Source: Lentisphaeria bacterium | GTDB taxonomy: Bacteria; Verrucomicrobiota; Lentisphaeria; Victivallales; Victivallaceae | NCBI GenBank assembly: GCA_900768515.1 | Contig: CAAGDG010000067.1 | Span: 1-60,983, forward strand | Length of the DNA stretch: 60,983 nucleotides | Direction of reading: 5' to 3' | Shown: positions 34,153 through 42,302 of the stretch, in pieces | Numbering within the stretch: the first letter of the stretch is position 1 | Layout: the number at the start of each line of letters is the position of its first letter | The notes under the pieces: model-generated | The model's database searches: none | Told to the model about the DNA's origin: nothing | The model's input: the letters and a program-made list of their open reading frames with translations, nothing else | Made by a program: the position numbers and the translations under genes

Positions 34153-35370
34153 GTGTTTCCGGTCGATGAAACCGCTGGAATCGGCGGCTCCGCAGAAGCC
34201 GCTGCGACGATGAATGCGGCGCGGTGGCTGCTGGCGGTGGTGACGCTGCTGACGGTGTTCGGTCTGACCATGCTCTATTCCGCCAGCTACGGGACCGCCG
34301 GGCTCAAGTTTTTCCGCACCCAGATCATCTGGGTGGTGTTCGGGGTTGTCGGTGGCGCCGCCGCGTTCATGATCGGCTACCGGAGGATTGCCTCCGGTGC
34401 GCTGATCTGGATGGGACTTTCTTTTCTGCTGCTGCTGATTGCCGCCTTCTGCTTCCCCGCGATCAATGGAGCGAACCGCTGGATCCGGTTGAGGCTTCCG
34501 GGGCTGGAACTGAGTCTCCAGCCGTCGGAATTCGCCAAAATCGCGGTGGCGGTGTTTGTGGCCAGGTACTGTTCCGAAAATTTCCGCTGCTTCAATGAAT
34601 GGAACAACCGGCGCGGGATTCTCCCCCTTGCCGCGATCTCCGGCGCGGTGATTCTCGGGGTGCTGATCGGCCGGGATTTCGGGACCACCGTATTGATCAC
34701 GCTGATGGCGGTGGCCACGGCGATGGCTGCGGGACTCTGGTGGCGGTACATCCTGCCGCCGGCCGGACTTTTTGCGGCCATGGTCGGGTACATCGTCTGG
34801 TTCGACCCGGTCCGGCTGGCGCGGATCACCTCGTTTCTGCGACCGGAGGATGTGCAGCGGGAGGAGGGGTACCAGCTCTGGAATTCCCTGCTGGCGCTCG
34901 GCTCCGGGGGGTGGTTCGGGATCGGTTTCATGGAGAGCCGGCTTAAAGCCCGCTATCTGCCGGAGGCGCACACGGACTTCATCCTGGCGATTGTCGGGGA
35001 AGAGCTGGGACTGGTGGCGATGGCGGGGGTGGTTCTGCTCTATCTTGCCTTCACCTGGTTCGGTTTGCGGATTGCGACGCGGGCCACTTCCCGGCTGGGA
35101 ATGCTGCTCGGCTTCGGGCTGACGCTGGGGATTTCGCTGCAGGCGTGGATCAATCTGCTGGTGGTGACCGGGACTGCGCCGACCAAGGGGATGCCGGCGC
35201 CTTTCATCAGTTACGGCGGCAGCAATATGATGGCCAGTCTGATCGCGGTGGGACTGCTGGTCTCGATCGCCGCCGATGCCGCATACCCGTGTTACAACGA
35301 AAGATATTGGGAGCTGCTGCGCGGCAGGCTTTCGTTTCTGCCGTGGTGGAAGGAGTACCGGCGGGATTAG
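34153..35370 (+). CDS. ftsW: Lipid II glycosyltransferase / cell division protein FtsW
   Basis: A protein of 405 residues with a GTG start preceded by GGAGGAG. About nine to ten membrane helices are visible. SEDS-family marks are GANRWIRLRLPGLELSLQPSEFAKIAVAVF, GRDFGTTVLI, EAHTDFILAIVGEELG and PAPFISYGGSNMMASLIAVG. The PFISYGGS form favours FtsW over RodA. It polymerises lipid II into glycan strands at division sites. A later in-frame ATG at 34210 would give a shorter N-terminus. murG follows, a typical dcw-cluster pairing. Confidence 0.92.
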   Translation: MFPVDETAGIGGSAEAAATMNAARWLLAVVTLLTVFGLTMLYSASYGTAGLKFFRTQIIWVVFGVVGGAAAFMIGYRRIASGALIWMGLSFLLLLIAAFCFPAINGANRWIRLRLPGLELSLQPSEFAKIAVAVFVARYCSENFRCFNEWNNRRGILPLAAISGAVILGVLIGRDFGTTVLITLMAVATAMAAGLWWRYILPPAGLFAAMVGYIVWFDPVRLARITSFLRPEDVQREEGYQLWNSLLALGSGGWFGIGFMESRLKARYLPEAHTDFILAIVGEELGLVAMAGVVLLYLAFTWFGLRIATRATSRLGMLLGFGLTLGISLQAWINLLVVTGTAPTKGMPAPFISYGGSNMMASLIAVGLLVSIAADAAYPCYNERYWELLRGRLSFLPWWKEYRRD

Positions 35371-35411
35371 AAATTCCGGGGATTTCGGGCGTGGGAGAGA
35401 GGAGGATTTTC

Positions 35412-36539
35412 GTGAAACTTCAGAAACTGGCGATAACCTGCGGCGGGACCGGCGGACATTTTTATCCCGGATTGAGCATCGCCCGGGCGCAGCAGGCGCG
35501 CGGCGGCGAGGTGCTTCTGCTGCTTTCGGGGGTCAATTCGCTCCGGCAGCGTGAAATTGCGGAGTCGTACCGGGTTCCGGCCGAGGTTCTTCCGCAGATG
35601 CCGAGTCCGCGCGGGATCGGTTCGGCGGCGCGGTTTCTCCGGGGACTTGCCGGAGGAACGCTCCTTGCCGGCCGGTCGCTGGCCGGATTCCGGCCGCAGG
35701 CGGTGCTGGGAATGGGCTCCTTTGCGTCGTTGCCGGCGCTGCTGGCGGCGAAGTTCCGGGGGATTCCTGTCTACCTTCATGACGGCAATGCCCGGATCGG
35801 GAAGGCGAACCGCTTGCTGAGCCGCTGCGCCCGGTTTCTGGGCACCGCGTTTCCGGCGGTCAACGCCGACCGCTGCCGGTGTGAAGTCGGAACCATCGGA
35901 ATGCCGGTTCGACCGGAGCTGGAAGCGATGGCCGGGGTCGGGCGCGACAGGGCGGTTGCCGGGCTGAACCGGTTGTTCGGTTCGAACCTGGTGCCGGAGC
36001 TGCCGGTGATTCTGATTTTCGGCGGGAGTCAGGGGGCGAGCATCTTCAACTCCGTGCTTCCCCGGGCTCTGAACCGGTTGGGACGGCGCGATTTTCAGGT
36101 GCTTCACCTCTCCGGGCCGGCGAAGTTTGACGAGGTGCGGACCGGGTATGCGGCAAGTCCTTTTCCGGTGCTGGTGCAGCCGGCGACGGAGCGGATGGAG
36201 CTGTTTCTGGGGGCGGCGGATCTGGTGATCGCCCGTTCCGGGGGCAGCACCGTGGCGGAACTGGCGTTGTTCGGCCGGGCGTCGGTACTGATTCCATACC
36301 CGTACGCGGCGGAAAACCATCAGTTTGACAACGCCGGTTTTCTGTCGGAGTCCGGCGCCGCACTCCGGCTGGAGAACGGCGATTGCACGGAGGAGACGAT
36401 GCGCGGGGTGCTGCTCGACTTTCTGGAGCATCCGGACGCATGGCTCGCCCGCGCCGCCGCGGCCGCCGCGCTTGGGAACCCCGGCGCCGCTGACCGGATG
36501 CTCGACCGGATCGAGGCCGGTCTGGAAGCGGAAGTCTGA
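35412..36539 (+). CDS. murG: UDP-GlcNAc: undecaprenyl-pyrophosphoryl-MurNAc-pentapeptide GlcNAc transferase
   Basis: A protein of 375 residues that converts lipid I to lipid II. The GTG start follows GAGGAGGA. The N-terminal G-loop CGGTGGHFYPGLSIA is the MurG hallmark. GFGS-like GMGSFASLPALLAAKFRGIPVYLHDGN and the C-terminal donor site (FGGSQGAS, ARSGGSTVAELALFGRASVLIPYPYAAENHQFDNA) complete the family pattern. HDGNARIGKANR replaces the more common HEQNAVPGLANR. It acts at the cytoplasmic face of the inner membrane, just before FtsW. Confidence 0.95.
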   Translation: MKLQKLAITCGGTGGHFYPGLSIARAQQARGGEVLLLLSGVNSLRQREIAESYRVPAEVLPQMPSPRGIGSAARFLRGLAGGTLLAGRSLAGFRPQAVLGMGSFASLPALLAAKFRGIPVYLHDGNARIGKANRLLSRCARFLGTAFPAVNADRCRCEVGTIGMPVRPELEAMAGVGRDRAVAGLNRLFGSNLVPELPVILIFGGSQGASIFNSVLPRALNRLGRRDFQVLHLSGPAKFDEVRTGYAASPFPVLVQPATERMELFLGAADLVIARSGGSTVAELALFGRASVLIPYPYAAENHQFDNAGFLSESGAALRLENGDCTEETMRGVLLDFLEHPDAWLARAAAAAALGNPGAADRMLDRIEAGLEAEV

Positions 36540-36565
36540 AAAAACTGCGTTTTTTCCGGATTCCC

Positions 36566-36594
36566 TTGATTTTCACCGCAAGAGGGGGTATATT
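36566..36594 (+). promoter_or_regulatory. Putative promoter of the small exported protein gene
   Basis: TTGATT (36566-36571) and TATATT (36589-36594) have a 17-base spacer. The ATG follows at 36605, so the transcript would have almost no leader; the -35 begins 27 bases after the murG stop. Confidence 0.5.
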
Positions 36595-36604
36595 CCTGTT
36601 CATC

Positions 36605-36979
36605 ATGAGAAGACATTTTAAAATCACACTGCTGTTTCTTGTTCTTGCTGTAGCGATTCCGGTGCAGCGCGCGGAGGCGATCGATCCGGTGACTCTGGCG
36701 ATTCTTGCGCCGGTGGCGCTGAAGGTTGCGGAGAAGGCGCAGCCCTATCTTGCCCGTGCCGCTTTGAATGGAGGCAAGTGTCTGTTCATGATGGGGAAAG
36801 ACGTGTTCCAGACCCTTTATCTGCCTTACGGACTGCTGAAAATGTCGCTGGGGGCTCCGTTCGGCGGCTTTCGGAGCGGTCTGATTGACACCATTCGCGG
36901 AGGGGTGGCTCCGGCGAAACTGGTGGTGCATACCCTGATGTTCCCGCTGATGCTGATCGGCCTCGAAATCAACATGTGA
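36605..36979 (+). CDS. Small exported or membrane protein, unknown function
   Basis: A protein of 124 residues, not recognised. MRRHFK is followed by a hydrophobic stretch and a possible signal-peptide cleavage after AEA (about residue 23). Two further hydrophobic parts lie at about 27-37 and 108-120, with a glycine-rich middle (APFGGFRSGLIDTIRGG). The predicted promoter ends ten bases before the ATG, so translation would start on a very short leader, and no good ribosome-binding site is seen. It could be an inner-membrane protein rather than a secreted one. Confidence 0.6.
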   Translation: MRRHFKITLLFLVLAVAIPVQRAEAIDPVTLAILAPVALKVAEKAQPYLARAALNGGKCLFMMGKDVFQTLYLPYGLLKMSLGAPFGGFRSGLIDTIRGGVAPAKLVVHTLMFPLMLIGLEINM

Positions 36980-37038
36980 CGGTTGCTGTTTTCCGGTTGA
37001 CTGGCGCCGGGAAGCCGCTGCTGTCCGGAGTGAAATTC

Positions 37039-37461
37039 GTGGAAGACAGAGAGCAAAAGAAGTTAAAACAGGAACTTGCTACGCGGTGCCGGTTGCTGGA
37101 GGCCTGGTACGGTCGTGATCGCGCGACGGTCGAAATGACCGCCCATACGCCGGGGCCGGTTTCAATCGGGGAGGCGGTGGGGAAAGTCTGTTCCTCGCTG
37201 GCGGACCCCGAAGTCGGTTACTATGCCGAACTGGACGCCCACTGGACAAAGATTGTCGGAACCCAGCTCGCCCTTTTTGTAAGGCCCGGCCGTTTTTTGA
37301 ATGGAGTGCTGGAGCTGGAGGTCCGGCACAGTGCCCTGATCCGGGAGCTGACTCCCTCGCTTGATTTGATCCAGAAACGGGTGGACAAACACCTCGGCGG
37401 CGGCGTCTGCCGCGAGGTGCGTCTGGTGCCGGCCGGCGGCGCCAGGCCGGGAAGACGCTGA
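37039..37461 (+). CDS. DciA-like protein (DUF721)
   Basis: A protein of 140 residues from the GTG at 37039, which has CCGGAG eight bases upstream. GTG codons at 36976 and 37030 are also in frame. The C-terminal half has the DUF721 pattern: HWTKIVGTQLALFVRPGRFLNGVLELEVRHSALIRELTPSLDLIQKRVDKHLGGGVCREVRLVPAG. DciA proteins help load the replicative helicase DnaB in bacteria lacking DnaC; that role is inferred from the family. It lies 27 bases before larC. Confidence 0.65.
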   Translation: MEDREQKKLKQELATRCRLLEAWYGRDRATVEMTAHTPGPVSIGEAVGKVCSSLADPEVGYYAELDAHWTKIVGTQLALFVRPGRFLNGVLELEVRHSALIRELTPSLDLIQKRVDKHLGGGVCREVRLVPAGGARPGRR

Positions 37462-37488
37462 GGTTTTGAAGAGGAGAATTTTGAGCGG

Positions 37489-38739
37489 ATGAAATGGATT
37501 CGTTTCGACAGTGTCGGCGGGGCGTCCGGCGACATGATTCTGGGGGCGCTGCTCGGGCTCGGCGTCGATTTTCCCGCATTCAGCGCTCAGCTTGAGGCGC
37601 TGCTGCCGGGGCATTTCCGACTGGAGTTCGGGCCCTGCATCTCCGGCGGAATTGCGGGGGTCCGGGCAAAGGTACTGCTCCCGGAGGAGGAACACTGTCA
37701 CCACGGTTCCGGGGAGGGGCATTGTCACGATCACGACTCCGGCGAGGGCCATCATCACGGTCACGACCACCACCATTACCGGGAGATCCGGCAGCTGATC
37801 GAAAAGAGTTCGCTTCCGGAACGGGTCCGGAGTCGGAGTCTTGCGGCGTTCTCGCTGCTGGCGGAGGCGGAGGGGCGGATTCATGGAAAATCACCTGACG
37901 ATGTCGCATTTCACGAGGTCGGCGCGGTCGATTCGATTGTGGACATGGTCGGTTGCTGTCTCGCGCTGGAAATGCTGGGCGCGGAGGCGGTTGTGCTCTC
38001 GCCGCTTCCGGTCGGTTCCGGAACTGTGCGTTGCGCGCACGGGATTCTTCCTGTTCCGGCGCCGGCGACCGCGGCGCTGCTGGCGGCGGGAAAGCTGCCG
38101 GTGGCGGAGTGTGACGAGCCGTTCGAACTTCTGACTCCGACCGGCGCGGCGCTGCTGGCCTCCTGGCCGAAGCGGGCCGGTTCTGCGGCCGGGCGGGTGC
38201 TGGCGACCTCCAACGCCTTCGGGGAGAGGGAGCTGCTTCATCGGCCGAACCTGTTGCGGGCGATGCTGATGGAAGATGTTTCCGCGGAGGCCGTTTCCGA
38301 CCGGGCGTTTCTGCTGGAGTGCAATCTGGACGACATTTCGGCGGAGGTCCTGGGGCCGCTGACGGAGAAACTGCTGGAATCGGGGGCTCTCGATGTCTGG
38401 ACGGAGCCGGTCTACATGAAGAAACAGCGTCCGGGCGTGAAGCTCTGCGCCCTGGTGCGGCCGGAGGATCGGGAACGTTTGACGGATCAGATTTTTGAGG
38501 AGAGCACGACTTTCGGCGTCCGTTTTCTGCCTGTGGAGCGCGCACTGCTGGAACGGGAGCGGGTCCGGCGGGAAACGCCGCTGGGAGAAATGGTTTTCAA
38601 GATCGGACGGCGCCGTGGCCGCGTCGTGTCGGTGAAGCCGGAACTGGAGGATTGCCGCCGGATTGCCGCGGACTCCGGTGTGCCCTTGAAAATGGTAATT
38701 CGCGAGATGGAGAGGTTTTTTTCCGTTGAAAATCGATAA
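37489..38739 (+). CDS. larC: Nickel-pincer cofactor biosynthesis protein LarC
   Basis: A protein of 416 residues. It starts MKWIRFDSVGGASGDMILGALLGLG, the DUF111 signature. LarC inserts nickel into the pyridinium thioacid cofactor used by lactate racemase and related LarA enzymes. A histidine-rich insert (about residues 69-97, 13 His) probably stores or passes on nickel. FHEVGAVDSIVDMVG and ECNLDDISAEVLGPL are also family marks. It is one continuous frame, unlike lactobacilli where larC needs a frameshift. No larA, larB or larE lies in the window. Confidence 0.9.
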   Translation: MKWIRFDSVGGASGDMILGALLGLGVDFPAFSAQLEALLPGHFRLEFGPCISGGIAGVRAKVLLPEEEHCHHGSGEGHCHDHDSGEGHHHGHDHHHYREIRQLIEKSSLPERVRSRSLAAFSLLAEAEGRIHGKSPDDVAFHEVGAVDSIVDMVGCCLALEMLGAEAVVLSPLPVGSGTVRCAHGILPVPAPATAALLAAGKLPVAECDEPFELLTPTGAALLASWPKRAGSAAGRVLATSNAFGERELLHRPNLLRAMLMEDVSAEAVSDRAFLLECNLDDISAEVLGPLTEKLLESGALDVWTEPVYMKKQRPGVKLCALVRPEDRERLTDQIFEESTTFGVRFLPVERALLERERVRRETPLGEMVFKIGRRRGRVVSVKPELEDCRRIAADSGVPLKMVIREMERFFSVENR

Positions 38740-38765
38740 AAAGTGTTTTTTCCGGCAAAAAGATG

Positions 38766-38793
38766 TTGACTATATGATGTTTTGGAGTAATAT
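38766..38793 (+). promoter_or_regulatory. Putative promoter of the HU-family gene
   Basis: TTGACT (38766-38771) and TAATAT (38788-38793) with a 16-base spacer lie in an AT-rich stretch 55 bases before the ATG. Confidence 0.6.
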
Positions 38794-38848
38794 TAATATT
38801 CTGAAAAAGATCACTTTGTAACTTAATCTATATTCAGGAGACAGGAAG

Positions 38849-39148
38849 ATGACCAAGCGTGATTTGGTGGTGAAGATTTCCCGGGAGACCGGTTTTATTC
38901 AGAATGATGTCGCGGAGGTGGTGCAGCGGACGCTCGACTACATCGCGGAGGATCTGATCGCCGGCAATACCATCGAGCTGCGCAATTTCGGCGTTTTCGA
39001 GATCAAGGTCCGCAAGAGCCGCAAGGGACGCAATCCGAATCAGCCGAAGAACGAAGTGATTATTCCGGAGCGCGCGGTGGTCAAGTTCCGTGCTGGAAAA
39101 GAGCTTAAGGAAGCGGTCGAGAAGCTCGATCCCTCCCGGTTCAAATAA
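38849..39148 (+). CDS. HU/IHF-family DNA-binding protein
   Basis: A protein of 99 residues. MTKRDLVVKISRETGFIQNDVAEVVQRTLDYIAEDLIAGNTIELRNFGVFEIKVRKSRKGRNPNQPKNEVIIPERAVVKFRAGKELKEAV follows the HU fold, with the DNA-binding arm at GRNPNQP (Pro at the arm tip). The spelling resembles IHF subunits, but a sequence-specific role cannot be told from HU. It bends and compacts DNA. It has its own promoter, a GGAGAC site before the ATG and a possible terminator at 39174-39217. Confidence 0.92.
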   Translation: MTKRDLVVKISRETGFIQNDVAEVVQRTLDYIAEDLIAGNTIELRNFGVFEIKVRKSRKGRNPNQPKNEVIIPERAVVKFRAGKELKEAVEKLDPSRFK

Positions 39149-39173
39149 GAGCGGGTTCCGTATGTCTTCCATG

Positions 39174-39217
39174 CGCCTGACGGGAAAGGTTTTTTCGTCG
39201 GGCGTAGTTTATTTTTT
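39174..39217 (+). terminator. Possible terminator after the HU-family gene
   Basis: CGCCTGACG (39174-39182) and CGTCGGGCG (39196-39204) pair with one G-T around a 13-base loop. A T-rich stretch (TAGTTTATTTTTT) follows. Confidence 0.5.
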
Positions 39218-39276
39218 GAAGCGGGGCGCGGCCGCTTTTCGCCGGTCGATCCCGCCGTCGGAGGATCGATCGTAAA

Positions 39277-40542
39277 ATGGCTAATTTTGCCCCCCCGCCG
39301 GGAACGGCGGATATTTTTGCTGCTGAAGCGAAGCGCTGGCGGCAGCTGGAGGAGAGCGCCGCTTCCGTCTTCTCCCGTTACGGTTACGGCGAGTTGCGTA
39401 CGCCGATTTTTGAGTATACGGAGGTGTTTCAGCGCGGGCTCGGCGGCGAGACGGAGGTGGTCCAGAAGGAGATGTACACCTTCGAGGATCGCGGCGGCCG
39501 CAGCCTGACGTTGCGCCCGGAAGGGACCGCCGGCGTGATGCGCGCCCTCTCCAACACCGATGTGATGAACGGCGTCGAACAGCGGGTCTACTATTGCGGT
39601 CCGATGTTCCGCGGAGAGCGGCCGGCGGCCGGTCGCCGGCGGCAGTTCCACCAGATCGGCGTCGAGAATGTCGGGCGGATCGCGCCGCTGATCGACGTCG
39701 AATGCATTGCGATGCTGATGCATTACCTGGATGTCATCGGGATCCATGATGCGAAGCTCTCCATCAACACCCGCGGCGTGATGAGCGATCGCGGACCCGC
39801 GGGCGAGCTGTTGCGCCGCTATTTTTCCGCCCACATCGAGGAGATGTGCGAAGACTGCCGCGCCCGGCTGGAACGGAACGTCTGGCGGATTCTCGACTGC
39901 AAACAGGAACGCTGCCGCCAGATCGTGGCGGAAGCTCCCGATTATGTCGCCGGCTTCAGTGCGGAGTCGCGGGCTTATTTCGATGAAGTGCAATCTGGTT
40001 TGACGGCGCTGGGGGTTCCCTTCACGGTCGATCCGCTGCTGGTGCGCGGGCTGGATTACTACGTGCACACGGTTTTTGAGTTGAGTCATACCGGTCTCGG
40101 AGCGCAGACCGCCATTGCAGGCGGCGGCCGTTATGAACTTTTCCTGCCCGGTCAGAGCCGTCCGGTTCCGGGGGTCGGTTTCGCGGCCGGAATGGAGCGG
40201 TTGATGATGGTGCAGGACGCGCTCGGAGTGAATCCGGGCGGCGAGGATCCGCTGCCGCTCTATCTGGTCGGTCTCGGCGCCGCGGCGCGGACCGCCAATC
40301 TCGAACTGGCCGCCCGGCTGCGGCGCGCCGGCGTGGCGGTCGGCGTGGAGCTGGAGGAGCGTTCCTTCAAAGCGCAGCTGCGCAGTGCGAACAAGGTGGG
40401 GGCGCGTTACGCGGTGATCCGCGGCGAATCCGAGTTGGAGCGCGGGGTCGCGGTGGTCAAGGAGATGACGACCGGCGAACAGAGCGAGGTGGCGGATTCC
40501 GAACTGCAGGAACGGCTGCTCGCGCTGGTCGGCGCCCGGTAG
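39277..40542 (+). CDS. hisS: Histidyl-tRNA synthetase
   Basis: A protein of 421 residues, a class II synthetase. Motif 2 reads MFRGERPAAGRRRQFHQIGVENVG. The HisA motifs are LVRGLDYYVHTVFE and AGGGRYE, and motif 3 is GVGFAAGMERL. A C-terminal anticodon-binding domain begins near residue 325 (LYLVGLGAAARTANLELAARLRRAGVAV). GGAGG lies about 15 bases before the ATG, rather far. It begins a run with adk, map and infA. Confidence 0.95.
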   Translation: MANFAPPPGTADIFAAEAKRWRQLEESAASVFSRYGYGELRTPIFEYTEVFQRGLGGETEVVQKEMYTFEDRGGRSLTLRPEGTAGVMRALSNTDVMNGVEQRVYYCGPMFRGERPAAGRRRQFHQIGVENVGRIAPLIDVECIAMLMHYLDVIGIHDAKLSINTRGVMSDRGPAGELLRRYFSAHIEEMCEDCRARLERNVWRILDCKQERCRQIVAEAPDYVAGFSAESRAYFDEVQSGLTALGVPFTVDPLLVRGLDYYVHTVFELSHTGLGAQTAIAGGGRYELFLPGQSRPVPGVGFAAGMERLMMVQDALGVNPGGEDPLPLYLVGLGAAARTANLELAARLRRAGVAVGVELEERSFKAQLRSANKVGARYAVIRGESELERGVAVVKEMTTGEQSEVADSELQERLLALVGAR

Positions 40543-40592
40543 AAACGGAAAATTACCAGAAGTTATTCATATTGATTGGGAAGGATTTCCAG

Positions 40593-41243
40593 ATGCTCAG
40601 GAAAAAGAATCTGATTTTCGTCGGCGCCCCGGGCGCCGGGAAGGGGACCTTCTCCGCGATTCTGCTGGAGAAGCATCCGATGGCTCACATTTCGACCGGT
40701 GACATTCTGCGGGATGAAATCAAGCGGGGAACCCGGCTGGGACAGGAGGCCTCCGAACTGATGAAGGCCGGGAAACTGGTTCCGGACGAGGTGGTTGCCG
40801 GCATGGTGCGTGCGCGCCTTGCGCAGCCGGACTGTGAGGCGGGGTTCATTCTGGACGGTTTTCCTCGGACGGTCCGGCAGGCGGACCTGCTGGCGGAGGC
40901 GCTCGGTGAGCTGGGGAAAGAGCTGGATGCGGTCGTTTACTTCAAGGTTTCGGATGAGATTCTTCTGAAGCGGCTGACCGCCCGGCAGAACTGCCGCCAG
41001 TGCGGCGAGATCTACAACAAGCTGTACCTTCCCTCCAAGGTGGAGAATGTCTGCGACAAGTGCGGTGGCGAACTTTTTCAGCGTCCCGACGATTCGCTGG
41101 AGACTGCGCAGAAGCGTCTGGCGGTGTTCTACGAGCAGACCGCTCCGCTGATCGACTACTATGAAAAACTCGGCAAGCTTCTGACCATCGCCGAACTGGA
41201 CAAGGGTGAGATCACCCGGAAGCTCATGTCGGAGCTGGAATAG
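40593..41243 (+). CDS. adk: Adenylate kinase with zinc-binding LID
   Basis: A protein of 216 residues. The P-loop GAPGAGKGT is at residues 11-19. AHISTGDILRDEIKRGT and FILDGFPRTVRQAD are standard. The LID domain holds CRQCG and CDKCG, a four-cysteine zinc site of the long-form kinase. The enzyme balances AMP, ADP and ATP. ATG 40593 with AAGGA upstream is chosen over the TTG at 40572. It is followed by map after three bases, the order normally found behind secY. Confidence 0.95.
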   Translation: MLRKKNLIFVGAPGAGKGTFSAILLEKHPMAHISTGDILRDEIKRGTRLGQEASELMKAGKLVPDEVVAGMVRARLAQPDCEAGFILDGFPRTVRQADLLAEALGELGKELDAVVYFKVSDEILLKRLTARQNCRQCGEIYNKLYLPSKVENVCDKCGGELFQRPDDSLETAQKRLAVFYEQTAPLIDYYEKLGKLLTIAELDKGEITRKLMSELE

Positions 41244-41246
41244 ATT

Positions 41247-42017
41247 ATGTCGCACCATCAGGTGATCCACACGGCGGAGGAGATCGTCCGGATTCGGCGG
41301 GCGGCGGCGCTGACCGCGCAGGTGCGCGATGAGATTCCGAAGCTGGCGAAACCCGGTATGACGACCTTCGACCTCGACCAGCTTGCCGGAGAGTTGATTC
41401 GTGCGACGGGCGGGAGAAGTGCTTTTCTGAATTACCGGGGGTATCCCGGCAACATCTGTATTTCGGTGAATGACGAGGTGGTGCACGGAATCGGCCGTCC
41501 GGACCGGATTCTGCTCGACACCGACGTGGTCAGCATCGACGTCGGCGTGGAGTTCGACGGGGCGATGGGCGATACCGCGTTGACCTTCACTTTCCGCGAA
41601 CCGGACGAGGATGTCGCGCGGCTGCTGAAGGGAACGCAGCAGGCGCTGATGGACGGGATCCGGCAGGCGCGGGCGGGGCTTTATATCCGCAACATCAGCC
41701 AGGCGGTGGAGACGACGGCGAAGAAGTACCGTCTCGGGGTGGTCCGCGAATACGTGGGTCACGGTTGCGGGATACAGCTGCACGAACCGCCGGAGGTGCC
41801 GAATTTTGCCGGTTTCGGGAAAGGGGCGCGCCTGGTTCCCGGGATGGTGATCTGCGTGGAGCCGATGCTGAATCTCGGTTGTGCCGACGTCACCACCGAC
41901 CGGCACGATCACTGGACGGTCCGCACCCGTGACGGAGCGCCGTCCGCCCATTTTGAACATCAGATTTTAATTACAGATAAAGAACCGGAGATTTTAACGT
42001 GGCCAAAGACGATGTGA
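41247..42017 (+). CDS. map: Methionine aminopeptidase, type I
   Basis: A protein of 256 residues that removes the initiator Met from nascent proteins. The metal ligands fall in VSIDVGVEFDGAMGDTALTF (two Asp), VGHGCGIQLHEPPEVPNF (His), the Glu of VICVEPML and the final Glu in HFEHQILIT. The N-terminus lacks the zinc-finger linker and so is class 1a. Its last 19 bases overlap infA, which suggests coupling. Confidence 0.95.
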   Translation: MSHHQVIHTAEEIVRIRRAAALTAQVRDEIPKLAKPGMTTFDLDQLAGELIRATGGRSAFLNYRGYPGNICISVNDEVVHGIGRPDRILLDTDVVSIDVGVEFDGAMGDTALTFTFREPDEDVARLLKGTQQALMDGIRQARAGLYIRNISQAVETTAKKYRLGVVREYVGHGCGIQLHEPPEVPNFAGFGKGARLVPGMVICVEPMLNLGCADVTTDRHDHWTVRTRDGAPSAHFEHQILITDKEPEILTWPKTM

Positions 42018-42217
42018 TTCGGGTGGAGGGCGTGGTCAGGGAGTTGCTGCCCAATACGATGTTCAAGGTGGAAATTCAGACGGGACACACGGTCAACGCC
42101 CATATTTCAGGGAAGATGCGGATGAATTTCATCCGTATTCTGCCGGGGGATGCGGTGACGCTGGAGATGTCCCCTTATGATCTGACAAAGGGACGGATCG
42201 TGTTCCGCAAGAAATAG
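41999..42217 (+). CDS. infA: Translation initiation factor IF-1
   Basis: A protein of 72 residues with a GTG start inside the end of map and CGGAG upstream. MAKDDVIRVEGVVRELLPNTMFKVEIQTGHTVNAHISGKMRMNFIRILPGDAVTLEMSPYDLTKGRIVFRKK is a standard IF-1 OB fold. It binds the A site during initiation. rpmJ, rpsM and rpsK, which often follow, are not seen; ackA comes next after a gap of 85 bases. Confidence 0.96.
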   Translation: MAKDDVIRVEGVVRELLPNTMFKVEIQTGHTVNAHISGKMRMNFIRILPGDAVTLEMSPYDLTKGRIVFRKK

Positions 42218-42302
42218 CCCTCCGGCGCAGGAGGCGCAGATTCCTTCGGAGGCTGGCGACTGTTTTTACAAATATACGATTGTGATGGAAGGAAGGGAAA
42301 CC

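Noticed and set aside
34153..35370. RodA instead of FtsW
   Set aside because: The PFISYGGS form and the adjacent murG favour FtsW, although the two SEDS proteins are close and a tree would be needed to be certain.
42218..42302. CCTCCG / CGGAGG repeat after infA as a terminator
   Set aside because: The stem is only six bases with a long loop and no T run follows.
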